A stretch of DNA of 40,560 nucleotides from an uncultured Sterolibacterium sp. Its GTDB lineage: Bacteria > Pseudomonadota > Gammaproteobacteria > Burkholderiales > Rhodocyclaceae. The DNA lies in assembly GCA_903930535.1 (NCBI GenBank), contig CAIYYX010000066.1, forward strand, positions 1 to 40,560. The letters run 5' to 3'. Shown here one piece after another: positions 8,416 to 16,528 of this stretch; the stretch's first letter is position 1, and each line of letters opens with the position of its first letter. The position numbers and the translations under genes were made by a program. Under the pieces are notes generated by a model. The model saw nothing but the letters and a program-made list of their open reading frames with translations. It was not told the origin of the DNA and did not search any database.

Positions 8416-8883
8416 CTACTCGTTCATTTGCGGGGAACAGTGCGGCCGATATGCGTCAAGGTTTGCGCAGCTCTTCATCATCTCGACATCAGCCGTTTCA
8501 CTGTGGTGTTTAAAGTCGATTGCAAACTGACGGAAGTTGGCAATATATTCGGCATCAGTGGGCGCATGTTTGTCGCCTGGCTCTCGTCGAATTAGTCCAC
8601 TCGATAAATTGCCATGTTCTGTCGCGTGACGATCAAACTCATCCCAACCACAATGACTCCGCAAGAGTTTGTGCTCAACTTTGAAGAGATCATATACAGC
8701 AGGTAGAAATTTGTCGAAGTCGTCCGTCAAGTCATCGGACGTCCATGCTTCGTGCTCACAGAGCGGAATCGAGCATTCGCGGGGGCTAGAGTTGTCGCAC
8801 AAATACTTCGCCATCGAGGTGATGAGATCAGCTAGCTTGGCCTTGGATTGTTCAACTAACGTCCGCATTGTGTGGGCGGTCAC
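8416..8883 (-). CDS. Hypothetical protein
   Basis: A 155-residue soluble acidic protein, rich in His, Asp and Cys (for example SIPLCEHEAWTSDDL, HCGWDEFDRHATEHGN, PHCSPQMNE). No transmembrane segment, signal or known motif. GTG 8883 is the likely start because AAAAGGTGA precedes it at suitable spacing; an in-frame ATG lies five codons in. Base composition is clearly lower in GC than neighbouring genes, and it sits between a repeat array and a gene-free stretch, which suggests acquired DNA. The family is not recognised, and the Cys/His content could mean metal binding, but that is a guess. A long antisense frame (8669-9127) is considered a shadow. Confidence 0.5.
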   Translation of the reverse strand: MTAHTMRTLVEQSKAKLADLITSMAKYLCDNSSPRECSIPLCEHEAWTSDDLTDDFDKFLPAVYDLFKVEHKLLRSHCGWDEFDRHATEHGNLSSGLIRREPGDKHAPTDAEYIANFRQFAIDFKHHSETADVEMMKSCANLDAYRPHCSPQMNE

Positions 8884-9260
8884 GACTTCACCTTTTTATC
8901 TGGCTGGCAGATGTGATCACCGCAGCGTTTGTTTGCGCCAAAATGATTGCTGCGAAGGGGAAACCTTACGCCTATTATCGGGAATAATATATAAACCAAT
9001 GTATTATGCATTTCGTTATAGCGATGCGCGCCGGCAATTTTCTCTCGCAGGCACAAGAATTTCTGTGTCGTACTCGTGTTGTGACGACCCGCTCGCTCCG
9101 GATGGCGGAGCGGTTGTCACGAGATAATGGGAGGCTATGTTCGAACGCCTGTGTCCAGTAAGGGTCAGCGCTTAGGGCCGCCAATCTTGTCCTAGATCAA
9201 GTTCTGAACCGACGACGATACGTAAGATAGTCATCACTGAGGCAAAAGGTAACTCCCGCC
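8884..9260. other. Gene-free stretch before the Crp/Fnr regulator
   Basis: These 377 bases show no convincing gene. 8965-9020 is AT-rich. 9081-9120 can fold into an imperfect hairpin whose arms begin GTGACGACC and end GGTTGTCAC, around a GGATG loop. A putative FNR-type box is at 9187-9200. The rest is featureless and lower in GC. Confidence 0.4.
9187..9200 (+). promoter_or_regulatory. Putative FNR/DNR-type binding site
   Basis: TTGTCCTAGATCAA matches the FNR-family pattern TTGAT-N4-ATCAA with a perfect right half-site and two mismatches on the left. It lies 60 bases upstream of the start codon of a Crp/Fnr-family regulator, as expected for autoregulation or control by another anaerobic regulator. 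Judged by eye only. Confidence 0.5.
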
Positions 9261-10079
9261 GTGGCTACAGAAACTCGGTCTGGCAGACAACAGCGCAAGG
9301 CAGTCCCTATCCAGGGATTACCGCGCAGTGCTTTTTTCCGCAGCAGGGCGGCCCAGATTGGCCCGCTGCAGCCACCACAGATTGACAAGGCTGAACTGGC
9401 CAAACGGCTGCGCCACTTCGGATTGTTCGAAAGCGTGCCTCAAGCTGTGCTAAAAGCGGCGGCAGCGGGGGCGCAACTACGTGCTCTTCGTCGCGGCGAG
9501 TTCCTCTGGCAGCGGGGTGATATTGCCAAGCGTTTGGTGTTGATTGGCTCTGGTTTTGTCAAGGCATCGCGCCGCGACCGAAAAGGGGCCAGCAAGACCT
9601 ATGGCCTGTTCGGACCCGGTGACTCCATGGGTCTTTACGCCTTCTGGGCCGGTATGCGTTATCCGACCGACGCGATCGCCCTTAACGAGGGGGTTATCTT
9701 AATCAGCATCGACTCCAAGGAAATATCCAATCTGGCGGAAGACCATCCGCAACTTGCCGAGAATCTGAAAGGTGAAGTCACCCGCTTCAGCGAAGCCTTC
9801 ATCAATAAAATCGAGATTATCAGTGCCGGCTCGATCCAGCAGCGTCTTGCGGTGCTGCTGCTGCAACTGGTAGGCCGCTATGGAGTCGATCGCCAGGAAG
9901 AGGAAGCGCGGTTGCCCGTCTTTCTGACGCTGGAACAAATCAGCGAAATTATCGATGCCCGCATTGAGACCGTGGCACGCGCCTTCAGCCAATGGAAGCG
10001 CGCCGGGTGGGTGTCCAGCGATGCTGAGGGATGGCATTTCAAGTGCCTCAACAATTTGCGCGAACTGTCACACGGTTGA
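9261..10079 (+). CDS. Crp/Fnr family transcriptional regulator
   Basis: The 272-residue protein has an N-terminal extension of about 40 basic residues, a cyclic-nucleotide-binding-type beta-roll (about 50-165, RRGEFLWQRGDIAKRLVLIGSGFVK), a long dimerisation helix, and a C-terminal winged helix-turn-helix (FLTLEQISEIIDARIETVARAF, about 220-242). No N-terminal Cys cluster is present, so it is not an Fe-S FNR. It may sense NO, haem redox state or another ligand like the DNR/NnrR groups, but the ligand is unknown. The start is GTG 9261 with AAAGGT ten bases upstream; the family core begins around residue 40, so a later start is possible. A putative FNR-type box lies upstream. It stands alone, so its regulon is elsewhere. 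Confidence 0.88.
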   Translation: MATETRSGRQQRKAVPIQGLPRSAFFRSRAAQIGPLQPPQIDKAELAKRLRHFGLFESVPQAVLKAAAAGAQLRALRRGEFLWQRGDIAKRLVLIGSGFVKASRRDRKGASKTYGLFGPGDSMGLYAFWAGMRYPTDAIALNEGVILISIDSKEISNLAEDHPQLAENLKGEVTRFSEAFINKIEIISAGSIQQRLAVLLLQLVGRYGVDRQEEEARLPVFLTLEQISEIIDARIETVARAFSQWKRAGWVSSDAEGWHFKCLNNLRELSHG

Positions 10080-10184
10080 GGCGGCAGCTTCTAAATTACG
10101 GCTATGGCTTTGCCGTAACGGGAGGCACGAACGGTCTCTCCACCCTCGCAGGCAGCAATACAGGCTTTCGCCAAAAGCGAGAAT

Positions 10185-10472
10185 TCAGGCCAGTTTGCTC
10201 CGGACCGACTCCGCGCCCAGACCCGCTATCCTTACCCGCTTGGCCCGGGAGCTTGCGCCGCTGACCAGTTCGATGCGGCTCTTGGCTACACCCAGAGCCT
10301 TCGACATAAAACCTATCAGGCAGTCGTTGGCCCTGCCGTCCACGGGCGGTGCGGCGAGGCGGATTTTCAGGGCTTCGCCGTGCATTCCTGCCACCTCGGT
10401 CCGCGCCGCACCCGGCTGCACATGCAGCGTCAGTATCACGTCGGCGCCATCGCTTTTCAGCCAGGGACTCAC
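10185..10472 (-). CDS. yggU: DUF167/YggU family protein
   Basis: A 95-residue protein of the DUF167 (YggU) family, small conserved cytoplasmic proteins of unknown function. Signature: LTLHVQPGAARTEV, LKIRLAAPPVDGRAND and IELVSGASSRAKRVRI. GTG 10472 is chosen because it overlaps the stop of yggT as GTGA, the typical coupling, and lies before the family start. It is last in the yggS-proC-yggT-yggU unit, an order conserved in many proteobacteria. Confidence 0.9.
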   Translation of the reverse strand: MSPWLKSDGADVILTLHVQPGAARTEVAGMHGEALKIRLAAPPVDGRANDCLIGFMSKALGVAKSRIELVSGASSRAKRVRIAGLGAESVRSKLA

Positions 10473-11041
10473 AGCAGGCGAAAGGAGAACTGCATCATCA
10501 CCATGGACAGGAGCGAGAGCAGGATCTGCAGCAGCAGGAGCAGCGCCAGGGGCGACAGATCTACGCCGCCGATCAGCGGGATGATGCGTTGCAGCGGGCG
10601 CAGGAAGGGCCGGGAAATGGCGTCGAATACCGGCGCCAGAGGCGCATAGGGATTGATCCATGACAGGAGCGCCGTGATGATGACCGCGCCCATGAGCAGG
10701 TAGACGCCCAAGCGCAGCACCGCGAATGCGGCCAAGAGGGCCACCATGCCAATCATCCCGGGGGTGGCGGTACTCGCCATGCCGGAGAGGGCGAAAATCA
10801 ATCCGTGGAATATCGCCTGGGTCAGCCAGGCCAGGAACAGTGAAGGCAGGTCGAGGCCGAAGGCGCTGGGAATAAGGCGCCGCGTCGGTTTGACCGCCCA
10901 GTCGGTCACGGCCACGACGAATTCGCCCAGGGGATTGCGAAAGGGCGCGCGTCCCCACTGCATGGCGAAACGGGCGAGCAGCGCAAGACTGAGTGCGCCG
11001 AACAGCCAGTCAGTGATCTGATAAAGGAGTTGGGTCAGCAT
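10469..11041 (-). CDS. yggT: YggT family membrane protein
   Basis: A 190-residue inner-membrane protein made of two YGGT repeats, each with two hydrophobic helices. Family motifs occur in both halves: NPLGEFVVAVTDWAVKPTRRLIP in the first, and ALLSWINPYAPLAPVFDAISRPFLRPLQRIIPLIGGVDLSPL in the second (read in parts along residues 35-60 and 125-170). Members are linked to osmotic or turgor homeostasis and cell shape, with an unproven mechanism. Its ATG at 11041 overlaps the proC stop by one base, and its stop overlaps yggU. Confidence 0.93.
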   Translation of the reverse strand: MLTQLLYQITDWLFGALSLALLARFAMQWGRAPFRNPLGEFVVAVTDWAVKPTRRLIPSAFGLDLPSLFLAWLTQAIFHGLIFALSGMASTATPGMIGMVALLAAFAVLRLGVYLLMGAVIITALLSWINPYAPLAPVFDAISRPFLRPLQRIIPLIGGVDLSPLALLLLLQILLSLLSMVMMQFSFRLL

Positions 11042-11853
11042 CAGTCCTGACCCAGCATGTCGCCGAGTTCTCTGCTGCGCGCATCCGCGGCGCGCACGCC
11101 GCTCACGATGGCCGCACTGATGCCGCTTGCGTTGAACGAGTCGAGCGCCGCTGCGGTTGTCCCTCCCTTCGAAGTGACCCGCTCGCGCAGCACCGATAGA
11201 GGCTCGGGGGTTTGTTCGGCGAGACGGGCTGCGCCAACAAAGGTCTCGATGGCGAGAACGCGCGCCTCGGATTCGTCGAAACCCAGTTCCACCGCCGCCT
11301 GCTGCAGCGCCTCGATGAAATAGAAGACATAGGCCGGGCCGCTGCCGGAAACCGCGGTCACTGCGTCCATCTCCGCCTCCTCGGCCAGCCAGAGCGTGTT
11401 GCCGACGGCGCGCAGAATTTTCTCCGCCTTGTCGCGGCCTTCGTGATCGACCGATTCGTCGGCAAAAAGGCCGCTGATGGCGGCGCCTATCAGCGCCGGT
11501 GTGTTGGGCATGCTGCGCACCAGCTGACGATAGCCGCCAAGCCAGCGCGAAATGTCTTTGAGACGCAGGCCGGCGGCGATGCTGATAACCAGCTGCCGCG
11601 ACAGCTTGCCTGACAGCGGCGCCACTGCCTCCCGCATTTGCTGTGGCTTGACCGCCAGCACCAGCACTTCGCAATTGAGCGCCGCCGCGTCCAGCTTCTC
11701 GACGCAGCGCACGCTGAACTCCTCGCTGAGCTTCTCGCGGTTTTCCGCGAGAGGTTCGACCACCTGTATGCCCGGCGCCGAGTAGCCCTGCCTGCGCAGT
11801 CCGCCTATCAGGGCCTTGGCCATGTTGCCGCCGCCGATAAAGGTGATTTTCAT
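11041..11853 (-). CDS. proC: Pyrroline-5-carboxylate reductase
   Basis: ProC reduces pyrroline-5-carboxylate to L-proline with NAD(P)H, the last step of proline synthesis. The 270-residue protein has the Rossmann start MKITFIGGGNMAKALIGGL, the LAVKPQQM loop, RSMPNTPALIGA, and the C-terminal signature GSGPAYVFYFIEAL followed by TSKGGTTAAAL. Length and ends are typical. It overlaps yggS by four bases (ATGA) and yggT by one base, so the four genes are translationally linked. Confidence 0.97.
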   Translation of the reverse strand: MKITFIGGGNMAKALIGGLRRQGYSAPGIQVVEPLAENREKLSEEFSVRCVEKLDAAALNCEVLVLAVKPQQMREAVAPLSGKLSRQLVISIAAGLRLKDISRWLGGYRQLVRSMPNTPALIGAAISGLFADESVDHEGRDKAEKILRAVGNTLWLAEEAEMDAVTAVSGSGPAYVFYFIEALQQAAVELGFDESEARVLAIETFVGAARLAEQTPEPLSVLRERVTSKGGTTAAALDSFNASGISAAIVSGVRAADARSRELGDMLGQD

Positions 11854-12551
11854 AAAGCTCCTTTCAATTTGACTCTCTCGCCAAAAATCGCGGTGCCGAC
11901 GCGAACCAGAGTAGCACCTTCGGCAATGGCAACTTCAAGATCGTCCGACATGCCCATGGACAGGGTGTCGAGCTCCATGCCGTCTTGATTCAGTCGCAGC
12001 AGCAGCTCGCGCAACTCCCCGAACTGCCGGTGCGCCAGTGAATCATTTTCAGTCTGCGCGGGAATCGTCATCAATCCGCGCAGTTTAAGCCTGGGCAGGC
12101 TTGCCACGATTCTTGCCAGCGCCTGCGCTTCGCCGGGTGCAACCCCGCTCTTGCTTTCCTCACCGCCAACATTGACCTGGATGCATACCTGCAACGGCGG
12201 CAGGGCAGCAGGGCGCTGGTTTGATAGCCTTGTCGCTATTTTCTCCCTGTCGATTCCATGCGCCCAGGCAAAGTTCATGGCGACGTCCAGGGTCTTGTTG
12301 CTTTGCAGCGGGCCTATGAAATGCCACTCGAGATCAAGGTCTGAGAGTTCTTCAATCTTCTCCATGCCCTCCTGCAGATAGTTCTCGCCGAATGCGCGCT
12401 GGCCGCAGGCGGCGGCTTCGCGCACACACGACGAAGGCCAGCTCTTCGACACCGCAAGCAGGCGCACCTCCTCAGGGGCGCGTCCGGCGGCGCGCGCAGC
12501 CTTGGCAATCCGCGTTCTCACGGCTTGCAAGTTAGCGGAAATTGAAGTCAT
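11850..12551 (-). CDS. yggS: PLP homeostasis protein YggS
   Basis: YggS/PLPBP binds pyridoxal 5'-phosphate without known catalysis and maintains vitamin B6 and amino acid balance. The 233-residue TIM-barrel protein has the PLP-lysine segment RLLAVSKSWP, FGENYLQEGMEKI, EWHFIGPLQSNK, VNVGGEESKSG, GLMTIPA and the phosphate-binding SMGMSDDLEVAI and VRVGTAIFG. The frame extends further upstream, but ATG 12551 matches the family start. It diverges from pilT, with about 100 bases between the two starts, an arrangement common in proteobacteria. Confidence 0.95.
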   Translation of the reverse strand: MTSISANLQAVRTRIAKAARAAGRAPEEVRLLAVSKSWPSSCVREAAACGQRAFGENYLQEGMEKIEELSDLDLEWHFIGPLQSNKTLDVAMNFAWAHGIDREKIATRLSNQRPAALPPLQVCIQVNVGGEESKSGVAPGEAQALARIVASLPRLKLRGLMTIPAQTENDSLAHRQFGELRELLLRLNQDGMELDTLSMGMSDDLEVAIAEGATLVRVGTAIFGERVKLKGAL

Positions 12552-12652
12552 AATGACCGAGAAATCACAGCGTTTCAGTATAGCACTGCGCCGGGTTCGA
12601 CCATTTGCAGCCATCGCACCTTGTTGCGGCACTTCCCTGGGAAACACGCCTC

Positions 12653-13699
12653 ATGGACATCACCGAACTGCTCGCCTTCGCTGTCAAGAACAAGGCTTCG
12701 GATCTGCACCTTTCCTCAGGCCTGCCGCCGATGATACGCGTCCATGGCGACGTGCGCCGCATCAACCTGCCGGCCATGGAACACAAGGACGTTCATGCCA
12801 TGGTGTATGACATCATGAACGACGGCCAGCGCAAGCACTATGAGGAAAACCTCGAGCTCGACTTTTCCTTCGAGGTACCGAATCTGGCGCGCTTCCGCGT
12901 CAATGCCTTCGTCCATCTGCGCGGCGCCGGCGCGGTGTTCCGCACCATTCCCTCCGTCGTCCAGACGCTGGATGAGCTCAACTGTCCGAAGATTTTCCGC
13001 GAAATCGCCGAGACCCCGCGCGGCATCGTCCTGGTGACGGGCCCGACCGGTTCGGGAAAATCGACCACGCTGGCGGCCATGGTCGATTACATCAACGACA
13101 AGGACTATGGCCACATCATCACCGTCGAGGATCCCATCGAGTTCGTCCATCAGTCGAAGAAATGCCTGATCAACCAGCGCGAGGTGGGCCCGCACACCCT
13201 GTCTTTTTCCAACGCCCTGCGCTCAGCGCTGCGCGAGGATCCGGACGTGATCCTGGTCGGCGAAATGCGCGACCTGGAAACCATACGCCTGGCGCTGACC
13301 GCAGCGGAGACCGGCCATCTGGTGCTGGGCACCTTGCATACCTCTTCGGCGGCTAAGACCATAGACCGCATCATCGACGTTTTCCCTGCCGCAGAAAAGG
13401 AAATGGTGCGCTCCATGCTGTCCGAATCGCTGCGCGCCGTGATCTCGCAAACGCTGTTGAAAATCAGGGACGGCAACGGCCGCGTCGCCGCGCACGAGAT
13501 CATGATAGGCACGCCGGCGATTCGCAACCTGATCCGCGAAGCGAAGATCGCCCAGATGTATTCCGCGATCCAGACTGGCCAGAGTGTCGGCATGCAGACG
13601 CTGGACCAGAATCTCACCGACCTGGTTCGCAAGAACATCGTCTCGGTCGTCGAAGCGCGCAGCAAGGCGGCCAACAAGGACGCTTTCGCCGGGGGATAG
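12653..13699 (+). CDS. pilT: Twitching motility ATPase PilT
   Basis: PilT is the hexameric ATPase that retracts type IV pili. The 348-residue protein has the N-terminal PAS-like domain (starting ITELLAFAVKNKASDLHLSSG), Walker A GPTGSGKST near residue 130-138, the Asp box ITVEDPIEFVH, Walker B DPDVILVGEMRD, the His box TGHLVLGTLHT, and the retraction motif AIRNLIRE. ATG 12653 is the family start, although the frame is open 16 codons further up. pilU follows three bases later. The pilus structural genes are not in this window. Confidence 0.97.
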   Translation: MDITELLAFAVKNKASDLHLSSGLPPMIRVHGDVRRINLPAMEHKDVHAMVYDIMNDGQRKHYEENLELDFSFEVPNLARFRVNAFVHLRGAGAVFRTIPSVVQTLDELNCPKIFREIAETPRGIVLVTGPTGSGKSTTLAAMVDYINDKDYGHIITVEDPIEFVHQSKKCLINQREVGPHTLSFSNALRSALREDPDVILVGEMRDLETIRLALTAAETGHLVLGTLHTSSAAKTIDRIIDVFPAAEKEMVRSMLSESLRAVISQTLLKIRDGNGRVAAHEIMIGTPAIRNLIREAKIAQMYSAIQTGQSVGMQTLDQNLTDLVRKNIVSVVEARSKAANKDAFAGG

Positions 13700-13702
13700 A
13701 TC

Positions 13703-14839
13703 ATGGAACGCGACGAAGGCATCAAGTTCATGAACCAACTTCTGACCATGATGGTCGGCAAGAAGGGTTCGGACCTGTTCATCACCTCGGGTTTCCCGCC
13801 GGCGATCAAGGTCGATGGCAAGGTGACTCCGGCGATGACTCAGGTTCTGACGCCGCAGCACACCATGGAACTTGCGCGCGCCATCATGAACGACCGCCAG
13901 GCTGCGGAGTTCGAGACCACCAAGGAGTGCAACTTCGCCATCAACCCCTCCGGCATAGGACGTTTTCGCGTCAATGCCTTCGTCCAGCAGGGGCATGTCG
14001 GCCTCGTGCTGCGCACCATCAACATCCGCATTCCGACCCTGGAAGAGCTCAATCTGCCGCCGGTGCTGAAGGATCTGGCGATGACCAAGCGCGGCCTGGT
14101 GCTGTTAGTTGGCGGTACGGGCTGCGGCAAGTCCACTTCGCTGGCCGCGATGATCGGTTACCGGAACGAGAACAGCTACGGCCACATCATCACCATAGAG
14201 GATCCGGTCGAATTCGTGCATGAGCACAGGAACTGCATCGTCACCCAGCGCGAGGTCGGTGTCGACACCGACAACTGGGAGATGGCGCTGAAAAACACCC
14301 TGCGCCAGGCGCCCGACGTCATCCTGATTGGCGAGATCCGCGACAGGGAAACCATGGAGCACGCCATCGCCTTCGCCGAGACCGGCCACCTCTGCCTGGG
14401 TACGCTGCACGCAAACAGCACCAACCAGGCGCTGGACCGCATCATCAACTTCTTCCCGGAGGACAGGCGTCAGCAACTCCTGATGGACGTATCGCTCAAC
14501 CTGCGCGGTTTCGTCTCACAGCGCCTGATCCAACTCAAGGACGGCAAGGGGCGGGTGGCCGCGGTGGAAGTCATGCTCAACTCGCCGCTGATCTCCGACC
14601 TCATCTTCAAGGGGGAGGTGTATGAGATCAAGGAGATCATGAAGAAGTCCCGCGAACTGGGCATGCAGACCTTCGACCAGGCCCTGTTCGACCTCCACGA
14701 AGCCGGCCGCATCAACTACGAGGACGCGCTCAGGAATGCCGACTCGGTCAATGACCTGCGTCTGGCCATCAAACTGCACGGCAAGGAATCGAAAGACCGT
14801 GATCTCAATGCCGGCATCGGTCATTTAGATATTGTTTGA
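13703..14839 (+). CDS. pilU: Type IV pilus retraction ATPase PilU
   Basis: PilU is the accessory retraction ATPase that works with PilT. The 378-residue product has the N-terminal segment MVGKKGSDLFITSGFPPAI, a Walker A of the PilU form GGTGCGKST, Walker B PDVILIGEIRD, the His box ETGHLCLGTLHAN, and a charged C-terminal tail rich in Lys and Asp. The Cys-containing P-loop and the long tail separate it from PilT. It is the last gene of the unit; a GTAGGTCGGG-type repeat begins 13 bases after its stop. Confidence 0.96.
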   Translation: MERDEGIKFMNQLLTMMVGKKGSDLFITSGFPPAIKVDGKVTPAMTQVLTPQHTMELARAIMNDRQAAEFETTKECNFAINPSGIGRFRVNAFVQQGHVGLVLRTINIRIPTLEELNLPPVLKDLAMTKRGLVLLVGGTGCGKSTSLAAMIGYRNENSYGHIITIEDPVEFVHEHRNCIVTQREVGVDTDNWEMALKNTLRQAPDVILIGEIRDRETMEHAIAFAETGHLCLGTLHANSTNQALDRIINFFPEDRRQQLLMDVSLNLRGFVSQRLIQLKDGKGRVAAVEVMLNSPLISDLIFKGEVYEIKEIMKKSRELGMQTFDQALFDLHEAGRINYEDALRNADSVNDLRLAIKLHGKESKDRDLNAGIGHLDIV

Positions 14840-14852
14840 CCCGATTAATTTC

Positions 14853-14952
14853 GTAGGTCGGGCTTTAGCCCGACAGCCACGATTGTCGGCCTGCAGCCGT
14901 CCGGGTCACCTATTCTGGTGATCGAGATGTCTCCATCGAAAGGCCGACCTAC
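14853..14952. repeat. REP-like repeat family B, copy 1
   Basis: Outer arms GTAGGTCGG (14853-14861) and CCGACCTAC (14944-14952) form an inverted repeat. Inside, GTCGGGCTTTAGCCCGAC forms its own hairpin. A second copy is at 39439-39509. It lies between the convergent ends of pilU and the rlmL-like gene and could act as a bidirectional transcription end. The right arm contains the stop codon of the rlmL-like gene (14949-14951). Confidence 0.8.
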
Positions 14953-16106
14953 GGTTTGCGGTTGCCGCCGGCCACCATGGGGAACAGGTACAGGCGGCAT
15001 TCGAGTGCGCCGTTGTAGAGCGGGGTGCGGCGCTTGGCCTGCAGGCCGATCAGCTTGGGCAATGCCGTGTCGCCCGAGAAAAACCAGCATTGCCAGCCGG
15101 CGAAGTTGCGTTTCAGGGCGTCACCCAGGCGCGGGTAGAAGGCGGCGAGTTCGCTGACCTCGCCCAGACGCTCGCCGTAGGGGGGGTTGGCGATCATCAT
15201 GCCTTCGGGCCGCGGCGCTGCGATTTCGAGAATGTCGCTTTGCCTGACCTCGACCAGGTCATCGAGGCCGGCGTAGGCCAGGTTCTGGCGCGCTCGCGCC
15301 ACGGCATCGGCCGAGATGTCGGCCCCCCAGATCTGCAGTTTCGCCGGCGCCGTCTGCCGGCGTGCCGCGGCATCGCGGCAAAGTCTGTTCCATAAATCGG
15401 GATTGAAATTCGTCAGGCGCTCGAAGCCGAATTCCCCCGGCTCGCGCGACAGCCCCGGCGCATCGCCCAGGCTCATCTGCGCCGCTTCGATGAGGAATGT
15501 GCCGCTGCCGCACATCGGGTCGAGCAGGGGCATGCCGGGTTTCCAGCCCATCAGCCGCAGAATGCCGGCGGCGAGATTCTCCTTGACCGGCGCCTCGACC
15601 TTGGCGATCTTGTGGCCGCGGGCCCAGAGCGGTTCGCCGGAGGTATCGAGATAGAGCGTCGCCGTGTCGGCGGTGAGGAAGAGGTGGGGGCGGATGTCCG
15701 GCCTGGCCGTGTTCACGCTCGGACGTATGCCGCAGGCATCGCGGAAGCGATCGCAGATGGCATCCTTGACCCGCAGTGTGATGAACTCGAGGCTCTTTAA
15801 CGGCGACTTGACCGCCGTGACATAGACTCTGAGCGTTCTTTCGACGGCGAACAGCGCCGGCCAGTCCACCGATTGGGCCAGGCGAAAGACGTCGTCCTCG
15901 CTCCTGTAACCACCAACAGCGACACGCCACAGCACGCGGCTGGCGATGCGCGATTCCAGGTTCACGCGGTAGCCGATTTCCCAGCTTCCGGAAAACTGCG
16001 CGCCGCCCGGTACCTCCTTGATGTAGGTGGCGCCAATGGCGGTCAGATCCTCGACAAGCAGCGGCTCGAGTCCGCGCGGGCAGGGAGCGAAAAAATTTTC
16101 GGTCAT
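14949..16106 (-). CDS. rlmL: RlmL-like 23S rRNA (guanine-N2)-methyltransferase
   Basis: This 385-residue SAM-dependent RNA methyltransferase matches the N-terminal half of E. coli RlmL (YcbY), which makes m2G2445 in 23S rRNA. Domains in order: a ferredoxin-like N-terminal part, a THUMP domain (about 45-155), and a Rossmann methyltransferase domain with PLLDPMCGSGTFLIEAA, IWGADISADAV and the catalytic IANPPYGERLGE. It lacks the RlmK half found fused in enterobacteria. Many betaproteobacteria have this single-domain form. ATG 16106 matches the family start ENFFAPCPRGLE. It follows hemJ by four bases. Its last codons overlap a repeat element. Confidence 0.9.
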   Translation of the reverse strand: MTENFFAPCPRGLEPLLVEDLTAIGATYIKEVPGGAQFSGSWEIGYRVNLESRIASRVLWRVAVGGYRSEDDVFRLAQSVDWPALFAVERTLRVYVTAVKSPLKSLEFITLRVKDAICDRFRDACGIRPSVNTARPDIRPHLFLTADTATLYLDTSGEPLWARGHKIAKVEAPVKENLAAGILRLMGWKPGMPLLDPMCGSGTFLIEAAQMSLGDAPGLSREPGEFGFERLTNFNPDLWNRLCRDAAARRQTAPAKLQIWGADISADAVARARQNLAYAGLDDLVEVRQSDILEIAAPRPEGMMIANPPYGERLGEVSELAAFYPRLGDALKRNFAGWQCWFFSGDTALPKLIGLQAKRRTPLYNGALECRLYLFPMVAGGNRKP

Positions 16107-16110
16107 GGTA

Positions 16111-16527
16111 TTACCAGGGCTTGAAGATGACCAGAAGCACCGCGGCGATGAGCAGCAGTACCGGAATCTCGTTGAAGAAGCGGAACCAGACGTGGCTCTT
16201 GCTGTTTCTGCCGGCGGCGAAGCTTGCGAGCAGGCGGCCGCAGTAAAAATTGTAGCCGACCAGGAGGGCGACCAGCGCCGTCTTGACATGCAGCCAGCCG
16301 CCAGAGAAACCGTAGCCGAACCAGAGCCACAGGCCCAAGGCGACGGCGAGCAGGCCGATGGGCGTCATGAAGCGGTAGAGCTTGCCCGCCATCAGGAGCA
16401 GCCTGTCGCGCTCGGCATTGCTGCCTTCGGGCACCATGGCGAGATTGACGAAGATGCGCGGCAGATAGAACAGGCCGGCGAACCAGCTGATGACGAAAAT
16501 GAAGTGGAAGGCTTTCATCCAGAGCAT
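16111..16527 (-). CDS. hemJ: Protoporphyrinogen oxidase HemJ
   Basis: HemJ converts protoporphyrinogen IX to protoporphyrin IX in the membrane, replacing HemG or HemY. The 138-residue protein has four hydrophobic helices and the conserved elements KAFHFIFVISWFAGLFYLPR with the functional His near residue 8, YRFMTPIGL, GGWLHVKTALV with His and Lys, and FRFFNEIPVLLL. ATG 16527 is chosen because GGAA stands seven bases before it; an in-frame extension to 16566 has no site. It starts one base after the stop of the epimerase gene, so the two are co-transcribed. The related CopD-like family is an alternative but fits less well. Confidence 0.9.
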   Translation of the reverse strand: MLWMKAFHFIFVISWFAGLFYLPRIFVNLAMVPEGSNAERDRLLLMAGKLYRFMTPIGLLAVALGLWLWFGYGFSGGWLHVKTALVALLVGYNFYCGRLLASFAAGRNSKSHVWFRFFNEIPVLLLIAAVLLVIFKPW

Positions 16528-16528
16528 G

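Noticed and set aside
8669-9127. 152-codon plus-strand frame antisense to the hypothetical gene
   Set aside because: No ribosome binding site or family; the product is irregular, while the minus-strand frame has a good ribosome binding site and a plausible protein.
9261-10079. Oxygen-sensing Fe-S FNR
   Set aside because: The N-terminal cysteine cluster is absent; the only Cys is near the C-terminus.
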